Below are positions 1 to 11,171 of a stretch of 64,000 bases of DNA, piece after piece. This DNA is from Aricia agestis (Eukaryota > Arthropoda > Insecta > Lepidoptera > Lycaenidae), in contig NC_056417.1 of NCBI RefSeq assembly GCF_905147365.1, forward strand, positions 3,494,501 through 3,558,500, read 5' to 3'. Made by a program: the position numbers and the translations under genes. The notes under the pieces are model-generated. The model searched no databases and was not told the DNA's origin. It saw nothing but the letters and a program-made list of their open reading frames with translations. Position 1 is the stretch's first letter. Each line of letters begins with the position of its first letter.

Positions 1-536
1 TGCACACGACGCCGACGCGCAGCGCTGACGTGTGCGTTACTGCATATAATTGCATGGGTTCTATTTCCACGGACTAAAAAGTGCGTCACGGATAGTCTGT
101 TGTCTGCGCTGCGCCTTATAAGTATCAGCGAGTGTACGAAATCTATGGCAGGATTTTTATATTTTAAAGCGCCCGTCCGCGCGACTTCGCCGCTACACCG
201 CAAGATCACAAGAAAATGTACGTAAATATTTATTTAAATACTATATTTAACATACAATTGTTGTTTGTAATATCGCGGTGTAGCGGCCAAGCCGCTCTAA
301 CGCGTGGACGCATAATAGAAATCTACCCTAAACCTTGAAAATGAACTAACCCTTTTATCTCAATAAAACTTCGTCCCAATTAACCCCCAGTGTTGAGTTA
401 CACCATTCTGTCTCTCGAGTCTCGACTCGTGTTGCGAGTGTAATGACATTATAACTTTTTACACGGAGATGGTGTCACTAAGGCTTTTAACTTTTAGTGA
501 CGCTATCTGTTTAATAGCTTTTTTGCTGGCTCTCCA
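1..536. other. Intronic or flanking sequence with a foldback element at about 172-310
   Basis: No coding exon is visible. Positions 172-310 form a small foldback: arms 188-201 and 274-287 are reverse complements (core CCGCTACACCGC), with weaker outer complementarity around CGTCCGCGCG (174-183) and its partner near 301-310. The inner part is AT-rich. This is the shape of a short non-autonomous DNA element. The family is unknown to me, and no target duplication could be assigned. Confidence 0.45.
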
Positions 537-899
537 TAATAATCATACCCCTACACTGGTTCCGGTGACGGTGGCCAGTTTTGTATTGAGACCAGGCCAG
601 TTACGCAGAAGTAATTTTATAGTGCCCAAGTGTGTGCGCAATACACAAGAGCATTATCTATTTATTTTAATCTCATGACTCAGTGAGACGGGCGACCGAC
701 GCGACTGGCGAGCGGTCAGGCGCAGGACCGACTTTTCACATGCCCATCCGACGCATGGATAATATAATATTTCTTATCAATAATCAGCCTGCATTATTCA
801 AGCCAAACTTGGAAATAATGATATGTTTCCAACGTGCAATTTGAATTCACTACTTAGGAATCAAGAGCTGCACTCGAAACCACTGGACCACGGAGGCGT
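537..899 (-). mobile_element. tRNA-headed SINE, diverged copy
   Basis: Same family as the copies at 7102, 14789 and 48663, but older. The tRNA-like head lies at the high-coordinate end (near 899, with the CCACGGAGGCG motif in reverse) and the tail near 537. The box B region around 840 is badly eroded, unlike the other copies. Shared body motifs include the GTGTGTGCGCAATAC segment near 629 and the CAGGCGCAGGACCGAC segment near 717. Confidence 0.75.
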
Positions 900-2112
900 T
901 TGGCCTCTCCATGGTCAGTGATGGACGAATACAAGAGATTATGGTTGAAAAAAGGGCATATTATTTTCGTCTATGATGCCAGAAGCCGTTTTAAGAGGTC
1001 TCCTGTTTGTCATATAATATCAAACGGTTTATCCATTATGTTGCCTCTAGTTCGTTTTTATTGCAGATTTTCCACAGTTCTCAACGTCGGTTTAGTAACG
1101 GTGTGATTGCCGAATGCCGATTTAGTTCTGAATGATTTTATTTGAGGTTTCAAATAAAAACCATATATTTAAGTATACTTATTACCAATTATAGCGTGAA
1201 ATTACTGCAAAGACCGCAACCGACAAACATTTAATGAACTGAAATGTCAACCATAAATACTTTGCTACGACGTAGCTCTCGTAGCTCGTAGCTCGTAGCA
1301 TTCTCGTAGTATGTACAATGATCGGTTTCTAAGGTTTTGTGACTGGAGTTTATCTATTAAACAGCGTTGTTGGTTATTGCCCGGATCGGCAATTTGTATG
1401 GGTATGGGTACTCAAAAAATCCGTCTTCATACCCATACAAATTGCCCGGATCGGCAAAATGAACATTTTGACGGGCTCATTTGATGGTTATCAGGATATT
1501 ACGGTGTTAAAGCTAACAACCTGTATATATCCAGCCTTATTAAGAATTAAATTCTATGCGGTCTAAATTTAGCCAGAAATAATTAAGTCCGAACACTCAT
1601 TTTCGATTCGAGAGTCTTGACCGTTTTCAATTGTCTGTCGGATTTACATATTGTCGTAGAAGCGATATATTGGTCCCAAAATAAATAAGTAGGATAAAAT
1701 ATGGGACTATGCAGGAATTCCTGTAAATGACATCTTGAGATTGAGATAATTTGGGATAATTTTATGATTATTTTTTAATATTATCTCGTAAGAAGTACTA
1801 AGCCTATAATTTTTATAAATAGAAGATCTTTAATAATAATTTCGATAGTAAATAAATCGTGGAAGTTTGTTATTGCGTAATGCGTATGCCTATAACTTCT
1901 TAAAGAAAAAAACTGTTTAACGGTTTTATCATCTTTGGCGTGGTAGTTTAGGTTTTGTTATTAATACGTAGGCTACTTTTATTCCGAAAAGTATAATGTT
2001 CTCGTTTTAATTTCGCGGGATATTGCTATAAATAATAATAATAATTTAAATAAAATATTATAATATTCTATTTTTTGTACTTGTATGTATTAACGAGAAC
2101 AAACATTTTATC
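900..2112. other. Non-coding stretch with small hairpins
   Basis: No exon with splice sites or codon bias was found. It holds a short CTCGTAG tandem run (about 1264-1311) and a hairpin flanked by direct repeats (1378-1457, listed separately). The rest is AT-rich and unremarkable. Confidence 0.5.
1378..1457. repeat. Hairpin flanked by 15-bp perfect direct repeats
   Basis: The 15-mer TGCCCGGATCGGCAA occurs at 1378-1392 and again at 1443-1457. Between them, CAATTTGTATGGGTATG (from 1390) and its reverse complement (ending 1445) form a hairpin. The layout resembles a tiny foldback insertion with its target duplication, although a 15-bp duplication is long for a DNA transposon. Confidence 0.6.
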
Positions 2113-2214
2113 ACTATAATCTGTCAAAAAAGTGAAGAAATTAAAAAGTGGCAACATCGTAGTGTCATCCCTTTTTTCTTAGATTGATTCTTCACTTTTT
2201 TGACAGACTATATA
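2113..2214. mobile_element. Foldback MITE-like element
   Basis: Terminal inverted repeats with core CTGTCAAAAAAGTGAAGAA lie at about 2121-2139 and, in reverse, about 2190-2206. They enclose a loop of about 50 bp. TA dinucleotides at both edges would suit a TA target site, but the boundaries are not certain. Confidence 0.6.
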
Positions 2215-3029
2215 CATCTACGATGTGGGCAAGACACAGTGTGGATATTTTTATTATTAAAGGGTCTTACCCCTCACTATTGAAATTGATCAACAGGTAA
2301 TTCGGACGAAGTATAATAATAGTAACAAAATAAATCATGAAAATATATATTACATGCTGAACCCTAAAAATAGCGTTTAAATATCCGTGTTATTCCGGTT
2401 GTATCTGTGTTATCAATTACCGAAATCTTACAAAATCAAATCAAATGCCGAATTCGATTTGATTTCGATTTCGTCGAAATGGTCACGGACTGATATGCCA
2501 TCAACGCGATATTGACGTGAGCGGCTTAGGGATGGCTCACACTGCATATTTTTAAAAGATACAGAATTAAGGTGTTACACACTTATCAGTTTTTTTTAAA
2601 GCGAACTTTACGAACGAAGCTTAATTGAATATGATTTTTATCGGGTGTCATATTAAGTAATTAAAGAATTACAAAAAATTAAAGATAATATTCTTTTGTC
2701 GAAATACGATATATCCTGCTTTCATCTGATTAACAATACAACGTCGCTGATGTTAAGAACCATTTTTTCCACGAAAAATGATCTTAACACGTTTTTTTTT
2801 AATCATATTATATTCTGTGGAGGCCGCAAAGGAAGATCTTCCGACCGAGCGAGGTGTTATGCTCGGTCAGGCCGGAGCCCACGTGATACATTTTAGCTGT
2901 CGTATATATATATTATACTGACGCACTTAGAAAACTTCGATAGCGCGATGCAGGAATGTGGCACTAATTGTGGGTACCGCCACATCACGGTCTTGTAGTT
3001 ATAGGGCTATACAAACCTTTCCTCTTTAT
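2215..3029. other. Non-coding stretch
   Basis: AT-rich sequence with no supportable exon. A GC-rich patch at about 2820-2890 contains a short inverted pair (GACCGAGC and GCTCGGTC) around an 11-bp loop. I could not assign this patch to a family. Confidence 0.45.
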
Positions 3030-3232
3030 AACAAACTAGATAACGCCGCAACTCCATTGCGCCAAAATTCGTTTATTGCGAGAGAACCGCACAAATTTCC
3101 GGGTTGAAAACTATCCTATGTTCTTTCACGGGACTCAAAGCATCTCCATGCCAAATTTCAGCAAAATCGGTCCAGCGGTTGGGCGTGAAAAGGTAACAGA
3201 CAGGCAGACAGACACATTTTCGTCAATTGGAA
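3030..3232 (+). repeat. Family A interspersed repeat
   Basis: First of about sixteen copies of a unit of about 190 bp. It begins ACTAGATAACGCC, contains a CAAATTTCAGCAAAATCGGT core (near 3149-3168) and ends in a CAGACAGACAC run. The unit has no terminal inverted repeats and no tRNA promoter boxes. In my reading it is a LINE-tail-like or unclassified lepidopteran repeat. Confidence 0.75.
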
Positions 3233-5279
3233 GTATAACAATATGTATTTTACCTTCACTGTTATTATTAAACATTGCATTAACAATTTAGCATGTTGAG
3301 TGTCAAAAGTTGCAGCGCGGGTATTTTAATAACGAAATCTGCCTCTTACAAAGTTAAGTTAAGCAAGTTTCGGCCACAAACCCGCGGTTGGTAACTTGAT
3401 AATTTCAAAGTCGGACAGTTTATAAACTCCTTAAGGTGCCTCGTGTAACCTTTTAAGTACGCGCACATTATGATCTAACGCGTACGAGGTCATAAAAATG
3501 TATGCAAAATGCGGCCCGTCCACTGCGTCCCATCATAATGTACAAATTAAGGACAGGCGCGACTGTATTGTTTGATTTTTAGCTGCTTGTACGTTGTAAA
3601 TTGCAAAATTTAGAATACTTAAGTTGGACTTCTAAAATTTAAATTTTATAACATTTGTTTTGCGCTGCTCAGCCTAAATACCATTGAGGTACTATAGACT
3701 GGAGAGAGCCTTATATCGGTGTATAAGCGTCAAAAGCGTGTAATGTTATGTCCTACTTACTAGGACATAACAAACGAGTCGGTCTATATTTCATGTAACA
3801 AAAGTGTTAATAAAGGTTTTTAGTGAACATTTAATGCTAGATATCGATGAGTTTTGTGGTTCCGCTAAATAATAAACCATAAGAATGGTCAAAGAATGCC
3901 TCAAACACGTGGATTTAACATTAAATAGGTACGTAAGTTTTGAACAACGTTTTTTGGGCTTTTCAATCGGTATTTTTGTAAGCTAAAAAGATAATTTATA
4001 AGTTTATTAATCCTTTATTCGTGCTATATAAGGCATTAGTGCTAAAAATGTCACATCAATTAATAATTTGGCTATAAAAATTGCATAGCTTTTTACGTGT
4101 GTTTACGGATTCTCATCACTTGAACTATAGTTAATCGATATCATGAACTAATTGACTTTGTTTCCTGTATCATAATGTGCTTCGAAACAATCGACAAATA
4201 GAAATATTCCAGAAAATAAACGCACACTACTTGTATGAAAATAAGCACAAAATGGCCACGCGATGACGGGCTAAGACTACATCTATACTATAATACTTTA
4301 TCTATGCTAAATACATTATAGTCCTCATTACCAAACTTCCTGCTACAACCAGTAAAAGTCGCGTTGAGTATTACACTATTTAAGAATTTTCCACGTAAAC
4401 ATTTTTAAAAGTCCTTTAAATTTACACAAGCAAAAACTGCTGAGTTTTCGTAACTTTGACAACTTTTTTCAACAGAACATGAGCTAAAGACTTGTAATTT
4501 CAGAACTTGTCCAATTACAATGAAAATTTGCACGAAAAACTGCGAGTATTCCACCAGCCCGCCAATTTGCTGTTGCAATTTGGAAGTCTATTTTTACATG
4601 CTTTTATATTTAGACTTCCAAAAGAGAGACGGTTATATTTGGTACATAAGTTCTGTTTATTTAAGTACGTAAAATGTGATTTATTTATGTTTACTTTGTG
4701 TTTTTAGATTATTATTAAAAACTTGCTTTTAAGACTCTTAACTATTATAGTGGGATAAACGGATTTCGATGAAACTTGGCACGTACACGAAAAAGACCTC
4801 AGGGAAGGACATAGGCTATTTTTCATCGCTCCAAAATGCACGGTTCCTTAAGAATTCGTTTTGCCCGTACAAAGTCGCCGGGAACATCGAGTGGATTCTA
4901 AATATATCTAAATTTAATCTAAATATATAATCTAATATACGAGGTCATCGGCCGATCTTGATTCATGTTGTGTAAACATATTTACTAGCCAATTTATATC
5001 CCGCTATTTCGATACATAGATTTATCGATACTATGTAGGTAATAGGTCGCAGACGAACATTTGAAGATGCGGGGGTCATATCAAGTAAAAAAGTAATAAT
5101 ATCTGGTCTCTGTTAAGCATTAGTGTCCTAACCCACAATTTTTTTTGTTGTTAAAATTTTGAATGCAGTCTTGTTCTAAATCATCTACAGAACATAACTG
5201 CATTGATAACTCAATACGTAATTTTTGTGTGGGTTAGTACACGAATGCTTAACAGCGTCCATTCTATGCTAATACTTAT
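3233..5279. other. Non-coding stretch with a degraded repeat
   Basis: No gene found. Positions about 4745-4895 hold a diverged repeat containing GGGATAAACGGATTTCGATG and a GGACATAGGCTA segment. A related copy lies at about 18170-18300. The remainder is AT-rich, without codon bias or paired splice sites. Confidence 0.45.
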
Positions 5280-5425
5280 TCTAAATGCGGAATTGTGTCT
5301 GTTACCTCTTCACGCCCAAACCGCTCAACCGATTTTGCTGATGTTATGGAGATACTTTCATTCTACGGTTCCCGCTCGATAAACAAATTTTGGCGCAATG
5401 GAGTTGCAGACGTCATCTAGTTATG
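5280..5425 (-). repeat. Family A repeat, reverse copy
   Basis: Reads in reverse, from the GTGTCTGTTACCTCTTCACGCCC side to CATCTAGTTA at the right. It is slightly shorter than the family average and lies next to the family B repeat at 5434. Confidence 0.75.
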
Positions 5426-5433
5426 TAATAAAT

Positions 5434-5775
5434 CTATACATCTATACATATAAATAAAATTGGAGTGTCTGTTTGTAATATTAAAATAACCGTTTTTTAC
5501 TACATGCATATGAATATTTAGACGGTACTTACACCAAAATAACAATTTTTAGAATTTTTGTCTGTCTGTATGTCTGTCTGTTTGTTCCGGCTAATCTCCG
5601 AAATGGCTGGACCGATTTTGACGGGACTTTTATTGGCAGATAGCTGATGTAATAAGGAGTAACCTAGGCTACTTTGTACCGACTTCCAAAAGGAGGAGGA
5701 CATATTTTTACTTTTTTATTTTTTACCTATGTATTTTACATTTTGTTGACGCGGACGAAGTCGCGGGTAACAGCG
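5434..5775 (+). repeat. Family B interspersed repeat
   Basis: Starts TCTATACATATAAATAAAAT and ends with a GACGCGGACGAAGTCGCGGG segment. A second copy lies at 25843-26205. The ends match what I recall of widespread lepidopteran retrotransposon tails, but the parent element cannot be named from the window. Confidence 0.65.
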
Positions 5776-5821
5776 TGTAATTAATAAATCATTACTGTAC
5801 ACTGTACAGGGTGTAATAAAC

Positions 5822-5945
5822 AGGTAGCTCAAGCCGGGGGCGCGGGTTCGAATCCCGCCGACGGAACAAAAAGTTTTCAAAAGTTCCTGGGTCTGGGGTC
5901 ATGGGTGTGTATTAAATATGTGTACTTATATTATTATTATTATAC
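5822..5945 (+). mobile_element. SINE fragment with a tRNA box B
   Basis: A GCGGGTTCGAATCCCGCC segment (near 5840-5858) is an excellent Pol III box B and T-arm. A body and a TTA-rich tail ending near 5945 follow it. Only a remnant of box A (GGTAGCTC) is left, so it is a truncated tRNA-derived SINE of a different family from the copy at 7102. It is not a functional tRNA: the acceptor stem and anticodon arm are missing. Confidence 0.65.
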
Positions 5946-6101
5946 ATTTTTTGCATGGGCAACTTTATGATGTTGCATCTTTTCTCATAGAATATTAAAG
6001 AAAGAAAGTTCCTACTTTGATAATGAACTTTATAATGTAAGATTATAAAGTTCATTATCAAAATCAAAATCATACAAACTCTATACTCTATTATATTCAT
6101 A

Positions 6102-6430
6102 CGTGGGAGAGCCATGATTCGGCACGAATGGGTCGGCTCGACCGGAGAAATACGTTCACGTTCTCACAGAAAACCGGCGTGAAACAGCGCTAGCGCTGTG
6201 TTTCGCCGAGTGAGTGAGTTTACCGGAGGCCCAATCCCTTACCCTGTTCCCTTCCCTACCCTCCCCAATTCCCTTCCCATCCCTACCCTCCCCTATTACC
6301 CTATTCCCTCTTAAAAGGCCGGCAACGCACCTGCAGCTCTTCTGATGCTGCGAGTGTCCATGGGCGACGGAAGTTGCTTTCCATCAGGTGACCCGTTTGC
6401 TCGTTTGCCCCCTTATTTCATAAAAAAAAA
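6102..6430 (+). mobile_element. Family Z retroposon copy with C/T-rich minisatellite
   Basis: Begins ACGTGGGAGAGCCATG and includes a hairpin-like AGCGCTAGCGCT segment. A pyrimidine-rich variable tract (CCCTACCCTCCCC units, about 6230-6312) follows, then a conserved core (GGCAACGCACCTGCAGC, ATCAGGTGACCCG) and a TTATTTCATAAAAAAAAA tail. The A-rich 3' end marks retroposition. The core resembles the 3' tail I recall for CR1/Zenon-group LINEs of Lepidoptera (unverified). Eight copies lie in the window. Confidence 0.8.
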
Positions 6431-6584
6431 TACTTAGTTTTGTTACACCCTGTATAATATTATATACTTTATCATTATCTGGATTTGGGTGGAGGTGAGG
6501 TACTGAGAAGCGTCCATATTAATTTAACTCTGCAAGTTCATTCTCGGAAACTCCAAGGTAAGTTTGTACTGTGAATGTTAATTT

Positions 6585-6826
6585 TAGTAAGTACGAGCAA
6601 TTGCCCGCGGCTTCGCTCGCGTTAAGAAGTATTAATATATACAAGCTTTCATCCCCTATTTTAAACCCTTTGGGGGTAGAATTGATCAAAATCCTTTCTT
6701 AGCGGATGCCTACGTCATAACATCTACCTGCATGCCAAATTTCAGCCCAATCGGTCCAGTGGTTTGGGCTGTGCGTTGATAGATCACCATGTCAGCCAGT
6801 CACCTTTGAGTTTTATATATTTAGAC
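6585..6826 (+). repeat. Family C interspersed repeat
   Basis: Starts near ACGAGCAATTGCCCGCGGCT (with CTTCGCTCGCGTT following), has the TTTCATCCCC segment and ends at TTTGAGTTTTATATAT. Other copies are at 11695-11968 and, reversed, 30655-30892. It is joined head to tail to the family A copy that follows. Confidence 0.75.
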
Positions 6827-6827
6827 T

Positions 6828-7015
6828 AGATGATCCCTAAAACTCCGTTGCACTAAAATTCGTTTATCGCGCGGGAACCGTACATTTTTCTGGGACAAAA
6901 GTATCCAATGCCCTTTCCGGGCCTCAAGGTATCTCCATACCAAATTTCAGCAAAATCGGTTCAGTGGCTTGGGCGTGAAGAGGTAACAGACAGACAGACT
7001 TTCGCATATTTTATA
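6828..7015 (+). repeat. Family A repeat
   Basis: Typical full-length copy with the TCAGCAAAATCGG core near 6945 and a short ACAGACAGAC terminus near 6986. Confidence 0.75.
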
Positions 7016-7101
7016 ATATTACTTCGATCGCGGATTCCAGGAAATGCTATTGCATTCTATTGCAGTTGTCGCGATCACCGGTGCTCTTATGGGTGCTTAT
7101 A

Positions 7102-7468
7102 CGCCTCCGTGGTCCAGTGGTTCAGAGCTCGGCTCTTGACTCGGAGGTCGTGGGTTCGATTCCCGCGTTGGAAACATGTTATTTCCAAGTTAGGTTAGGA
7201 TAATGCAGGCTGATCACCTGATTGTCTGACAAGTAAGATGATCCATGCGTCGAATGGGCATGTAAAAAGTCGGTCCTGCGCCTGATCTCTCGCCAGTCGT
7301 GTCGGTCTGCCGTCCCACTGGGTTATGAGAGTAAATAAATAGAGAGTGCTCTTGTGTACTGCGCACACACTTGGGCACTATAAAATTACTCCTGCGTAGC
7401 TGGCCTGGTTTCCATGAAACCGGCCACCGTCACCGAAACCGGTGTGGGAGCTATTATATTATTATTAT
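7102..7468 (+). mobile_element. tRNA-headed SINE with target-site duplication
   Basis: The head (7102-7175) has a box A-like CCGTGGTCCAGTGGTTCAG and box B GGGTTCGATTCCCG. The body ends in an ATTATTATT tail. A 14-bp direct repeat, GGTGCTCTTATGGG, lies at 7080-7093 and 7470-7483, as expected of target-primed retroposition. The T-arm side resembles tRNA-Lys, but the source tRNA is uncertain. LINE machinery from another element would be needed for mobility. Confidence 0.85.
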
Positions 7469-7625
7469 GGGTGCTCTTATGGGCTCTTACGAGTATCCAG
7501 TGGTTAAAGGAATATCAGTACAGTATAATATGAATTATCAGTAATCAAAGGCCGTTTTTCACAAAACATAGGATTCCCGGGGTTTCTTTCACGTAAAGTT
7601 AAGTCACAATTATAGTCTTCTAGGT

Positions 7626-7863
7626 CAGTGACCCGCAAAGTGTGTGCCGTGGTCAGCAGTTGGTGTGCCACGGAAAAGGTCATCGTACATAGTTCTAGTG
7701 CTAAGGACCAAAAAAGGGACATCTAAGGACGATCGACGAAGGGATGGGAGCTCAGAGTAAGCCCTATGTAACTCTACACACTGATTAATTTGTGGTGTAA
7801 GTACCTCCAAATATTTTTATTTTCCTGGATGCATCTTGAACACAAAAAGTTTGCGGAACACTG
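7626..7863. mobile_element. hAT-like non-autonomous element
   Basis: The left end CAGTGACCCGCAAA and the reversed right end TTTGCGGAACACTG form CAGTG-type terminal repeats. It is related to the element at 9953-10334, sharing the GTGTGCC/TGGTGTGCCACGG subterminal parts. The flanking 8-mers TTCTAGGT and ATCAAGGT agree at 5 of 8 positions, a decayed 8-bp target duplication. No transposase frame is present. Confidence 0.65.
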
Positions 7864-8352
7864 ATCAAGGTTATAAAGAAATTAATAAGGTCCGCGGCAC
7901 AATGAAGTGAGTACAAATAAAGTTAATTTAACGACGCTCGGTAGTAAACCTAGATTACTCTCAGATTTTTATGTTTATGTCGCGCCTTTATACTTCACTT
8001 ATAATACACCTCGCTGAGAATATTACCTAGTATATGTCGCTGACTCCGTTTGTTCGAAAACCATAAGGCTGCGTTTCCACCGGATATGTGTTTTACAAGA
8101 ACCAATAGAATCGTTGCGCTGAACGTGGTTAGGCAAATGAAGAGTGTCTATAGGTTCTTAGAAACACATTCCTTGCAACGCAGCTTAGCTCAGCTCCGAT
8201 GGAAGCGCAGCCTAAAGCAGGAGGCATTTTGCCGCCATAAAAACTGTTTTGCGTGTAGACAGGCATACAGTCACACTTCCTTTATAATCCTAGTATGGAA
8301 GAATAGTAATTGTGGACTTTAAAGTCTCAAACTCTATTCAAAACTAGAGTCA
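7864..8352. other. Non-coding stretch
   Basis: The 90-codon open frame around 8050-8322 has no matching splice sites, no codon bias and no recognisable motif. I see no gene here. Confidence 0.45.
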
Positions 8353-8529
8353 CAGCCCCTGTAGACAAGTGGCAAAACGCTAACGCTAACGCTAGCGCTA
8401 GCGCTACAAAATGTATGGATTTGACATAAGTCATCGCTTCGCTAGCGAATACTAATGTCAAATCCATACATTTTGTAGCGCTAGCGTTAACGTTAGCGTA
8501 AGCGTTTTGCCACTTGTCTACGGGGGCTG
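8353..8529. mobile_element. Foldback MITE with long terminal repeats
   Basis: Ends CAGCCCCTGTAGACAAG and its inverse CTTGTCTACGGGGGCTG. The arms continue through alternating GCTAACGCTAGCG motifs and ATGTATGGATTTGACAT, so nearly the whole 177 bp can fold. The ATGGATTTGACA segment next to the loop also occurs in the MITE at 11172. No clear target duplication. Confidence 0.8.
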
Positions 8530-9126
8530 GTCGATTTGTTCTTTCTACTTTCTCATATTAGGATATGAGAAAACTTGCCGAATAATACAAAAGTAACAAA
8601 ACTAAAAACCCTATTATGGGCATCTTGGTATAAGGGGAACACCCAATTATTGGCACTACATAAACCTTTATCATTGGCATTCCTTGTATATTTAAATAAC
8701 AATCTAAGATGCCAATAACAGAATTACTGTCGACGATTGGGTAGTTTTCTAAATTCTCTTTAAGCTAAGTACATTCTAAGAAACGTAGATTTAAGATTGT
8801 GAATTGCATTCTAGCGTAAATCCTCAATAAATTGGAATTGCATGTGTAAGTACCCATTCCGTGACACGTGCAATACGGGAGGAGCGGCAGGAGCGTTTCG
8901 TCTTAACTCGTAATTACATTTTGCTCCACTTCATATGAAATATCAATTTGCCGAGCTATTACATTGGCTTCGAATAAATTAAAGCGTTTACTGGAGTTAG
9001 GTTAGTTGGATTATTGCGTTTTAAGATTCTATAACGTTTCATAATTTTCGTTATGAAGTAAATAAAGAAATGAGCGGTTGGATCACCTGATGGATACTCG
9101 TGACATCAATCCCTACCTTATATATT
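8530..9126. other. Non-coding stretch
   Basis: AT-rich sequence with no supportable gene, RNA or recognised repeat. Confidence 0.45.
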
Positions 9127-9310
9127 ACTAGATAATGCCCGCAACTCCGTTGCGGCAAAATCTGTTTATCGCGCGGGAACCGAGCATTTTTCTGGGATAA
9201 AAATCCTATGTCCTTTCCCGGGACTCAAAGTATCTCCATACTAAATTTCAGCAGAGTCAAGTACGACGTGAAGAGGTGACAGACAGACGGACACATTTTT
9301 GAATTTATTT
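9127..9310 (+). repeat. Family A repeat
   Basis: Starts ACTAGATAATGCCCGCAACT. It carries a small internal deletion around 9255-9268 and ends in the CAGACAGACGG run. Confidence 0.75.
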
Positions 9311-9696
9311 TATTAAGTATGTATGTGGATAGGCTTGCAGTCACATTACTCGAAACTCAACATAATCATTGATTCGCATCGACTTAAAGTGGCATATACT
9401 GTAACGCTGTGTTCAGGTTGAACAGGCCCATTCGTACCGAAGCTACAGAACATACATATATTAGTTGCCGAAGCGTAGTTATTTCGCAATATTGTTGGTT
9501 TATGACGCAGAGAAGTATCTCAAATCATGTTTTGAAAGGAACATAATAATTTATTTATTTATGTAAATATTATCACAGAATAGATAATAGTTGTTATTAT
9601 GTTTAGCACGAAAATATTTACGAGTCATTAATAAATCTTTCGCCGCTGAAATCATTGACCTATTTTATTATTAAGCATAAACTAAATATTTCTGTA

Positions 9697-9900
9697 CTAG
9701 ATGACGCCCGACACTCCGTGGCGCCAAAATTCGTTTATTGCGCAGCAACCGTGCATTTTTCCGGCATAAAAAGTATCCTGTGTCCCTTTCCCAGGACTCA
9801 AAGTACCTCCATACCAAACTTTAGCAAAATCGGTTCAGCGGTTTAGGCGTGAAGAGGTATCAGACAGACAGATTGCTTTCGAATTTATCATATAAGTATG
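9697..9900 (+). repeat. Family A repeat
   Basis: Full-length copy starting ACTAGATGACGCCCG, 53 bp upstream of the hAT-like element at 9953. Confidence 0.75.
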
Positions 9901-9952
9901 GATTTTGAAACCTATTATTCTAATTCTTAAGGTATACTAGCAAGCTCTAAAA

Positions 9953-10334
9953 CAGTGCTCCGCAAACTTTTTGTGTTCAAGGTACTATCAGAGAAGTTGA
10001 TTTTGTTGATGTTGATGTAAGTAATTTGGTCGCTTTACCAATCACAGCTAACATTGAACTGACATAAGCCGACCACATGACGTAGGTCCGTCAACTGCCT
10101 AGGAATCAATTTCCTTGATGGTACTTCTAGAAAAAAGAAAATTTTTGGAGGTACACCAGAAATTAATCAGCGTGAACGGGGGTGCTCTGTTCCCGATTCC
10201 CATTCCTTTCGTCGATCCTCCGGAGATATTGCATTTTTTGGTTCTTATATAAACTAGGAATATGTAGGTACGATGACATTTTTGAGGCACACCAACTGAC
10301 CAGTGTGCCACGGCACACCCTTTGCGGAACACTG
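9953..10334. mobile_element. hAT-like element next to an exon
   Basis: The terminal CAGTGCTCCGCAAA (9953) pairs with TTTGCGGAACACTG (ends 10334). The flanking 8-mers CTCTAAAA (9945-9952) and CTCTAGAG (10335-10342) agree at 6 of 8 positions, fitting the hAT 8-bp target duplication. No transposase is present. The right target copy ends 11 bp before the 5' splice site GT (10354-10353) of the minus-strand exon, so the element occupies the very start of that intron. Confidence 0.75.
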
Positions 10335-10354
10335 CTCTAGAGAATTGCACTCAC

Positions 10355-10559
10355 TTGAGCACAATCCCATCACTCCGGTCCTCACTGGCTATGCTGGATC
10401 TGGGGGAACTGCCGAGGCGGCTGCTGGCGCTCTTGCGCCGGAGGTCCGTGGGTTCCTGGTCATCCTTGTTGATGAAGGACAGGCGCGGGGCGTGCGCGCG
10501 GAGCCCACAAACCTTGTGCGTAGATACGCCCCTGCAGAGCAGTTGGCTTTGGGTAATAT
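10355..10559 (-). CDS. Host gene exon 3 (internal exon of an unidentified protein)
   Basis: A GC-rich 205-bp exon in AT-rich surroundings. Read on the minus strand, a strong polypyrimidine tract and acceptor (TTTTTTTTCTTCCAG) precede it, and the donor CAA|GTGAGT follows. The frame entered with two bases gives 67 codons plus two bases, starting ITQSQLLC and including RLSFINKDDQEPTDL, RRKSASSRLGSS and SSIASEDRSDGIVL. RRKS fits a basophilic (PKA-type) phosphorylation motif. Phase 1 entry matches the single base left by exon 2; the split codon is GAT (Asp). Further exons should lie beyond the left edge. I do not recognise the protein. A competing acceptor (CTGCAG, about 25 bp in) would break the phase with exon 2. 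Confidence 0.75.
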
Positions 10560-11171
10560 CTGGAAGAAAAAAAAATAAGAAATTAAAAAAACAATAAAAG
10601 ATAAAACAAACAAATCTGCTATAAATCACGCATAATTTAAGACCAGAGATCGAAGGGGAATGGGCAGTGTTCAATTTTTAGGTGTATTTGGAGGAACGAG
10701 GGACGTGTGCGCGCAAAGGACCCAGGACCGATTTTGGTGGGTAGAGTCTGGTAGAGCTAGACTGTATTTACGCCGGAGTTTATGCCACGCTATATTGCAA
10801 GCAATATGTTTTATAATATCCAAAGAATCGCTGCGTTGAACATGGTCACGCAAATAAAGCGATTCCATTGGTTCTCAAAAACATAATATCTCTCGAACAC
10901 ATCTTGGATAGGTTTCGGTTGAAACGCAGCCATCAAATTATTCAACCCCCGACGAAACCAGCCACTCTGTTATAACTTATAAGTTTGGCGTGTTTATTTA
11001 TTTGTGTGGGTTTCTGTCTGTGGCATCCAAACGGGTGGACCGATTTTCGTCTAGCTTTATTTATTTTAAAACTGAGAGTGTGAATGGCAATCGTTCTTCA
11101 TCATCAGCTCCAGAGCCCCCGTAAGGGCTCCTGGCGCCTTTGTGCAAAAAATGGATTTTGGCGCCCATTTA

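Noticed and set aside
7102..7175. A functional tRNA gene
   Set aside because: The promoter boxes are good, but the cloverleaf is incomplete, the same head recurs at 14789 and 48663 with a common body, and target duplications are present; these are SINEs.
10389..10613. Alternative minus-strand frame over exon 3
   Set aside because: It hits a stop inside the exon and gives Pro/Ala-rich sequence; the frame in phase with exon 2 runs through to the donor.
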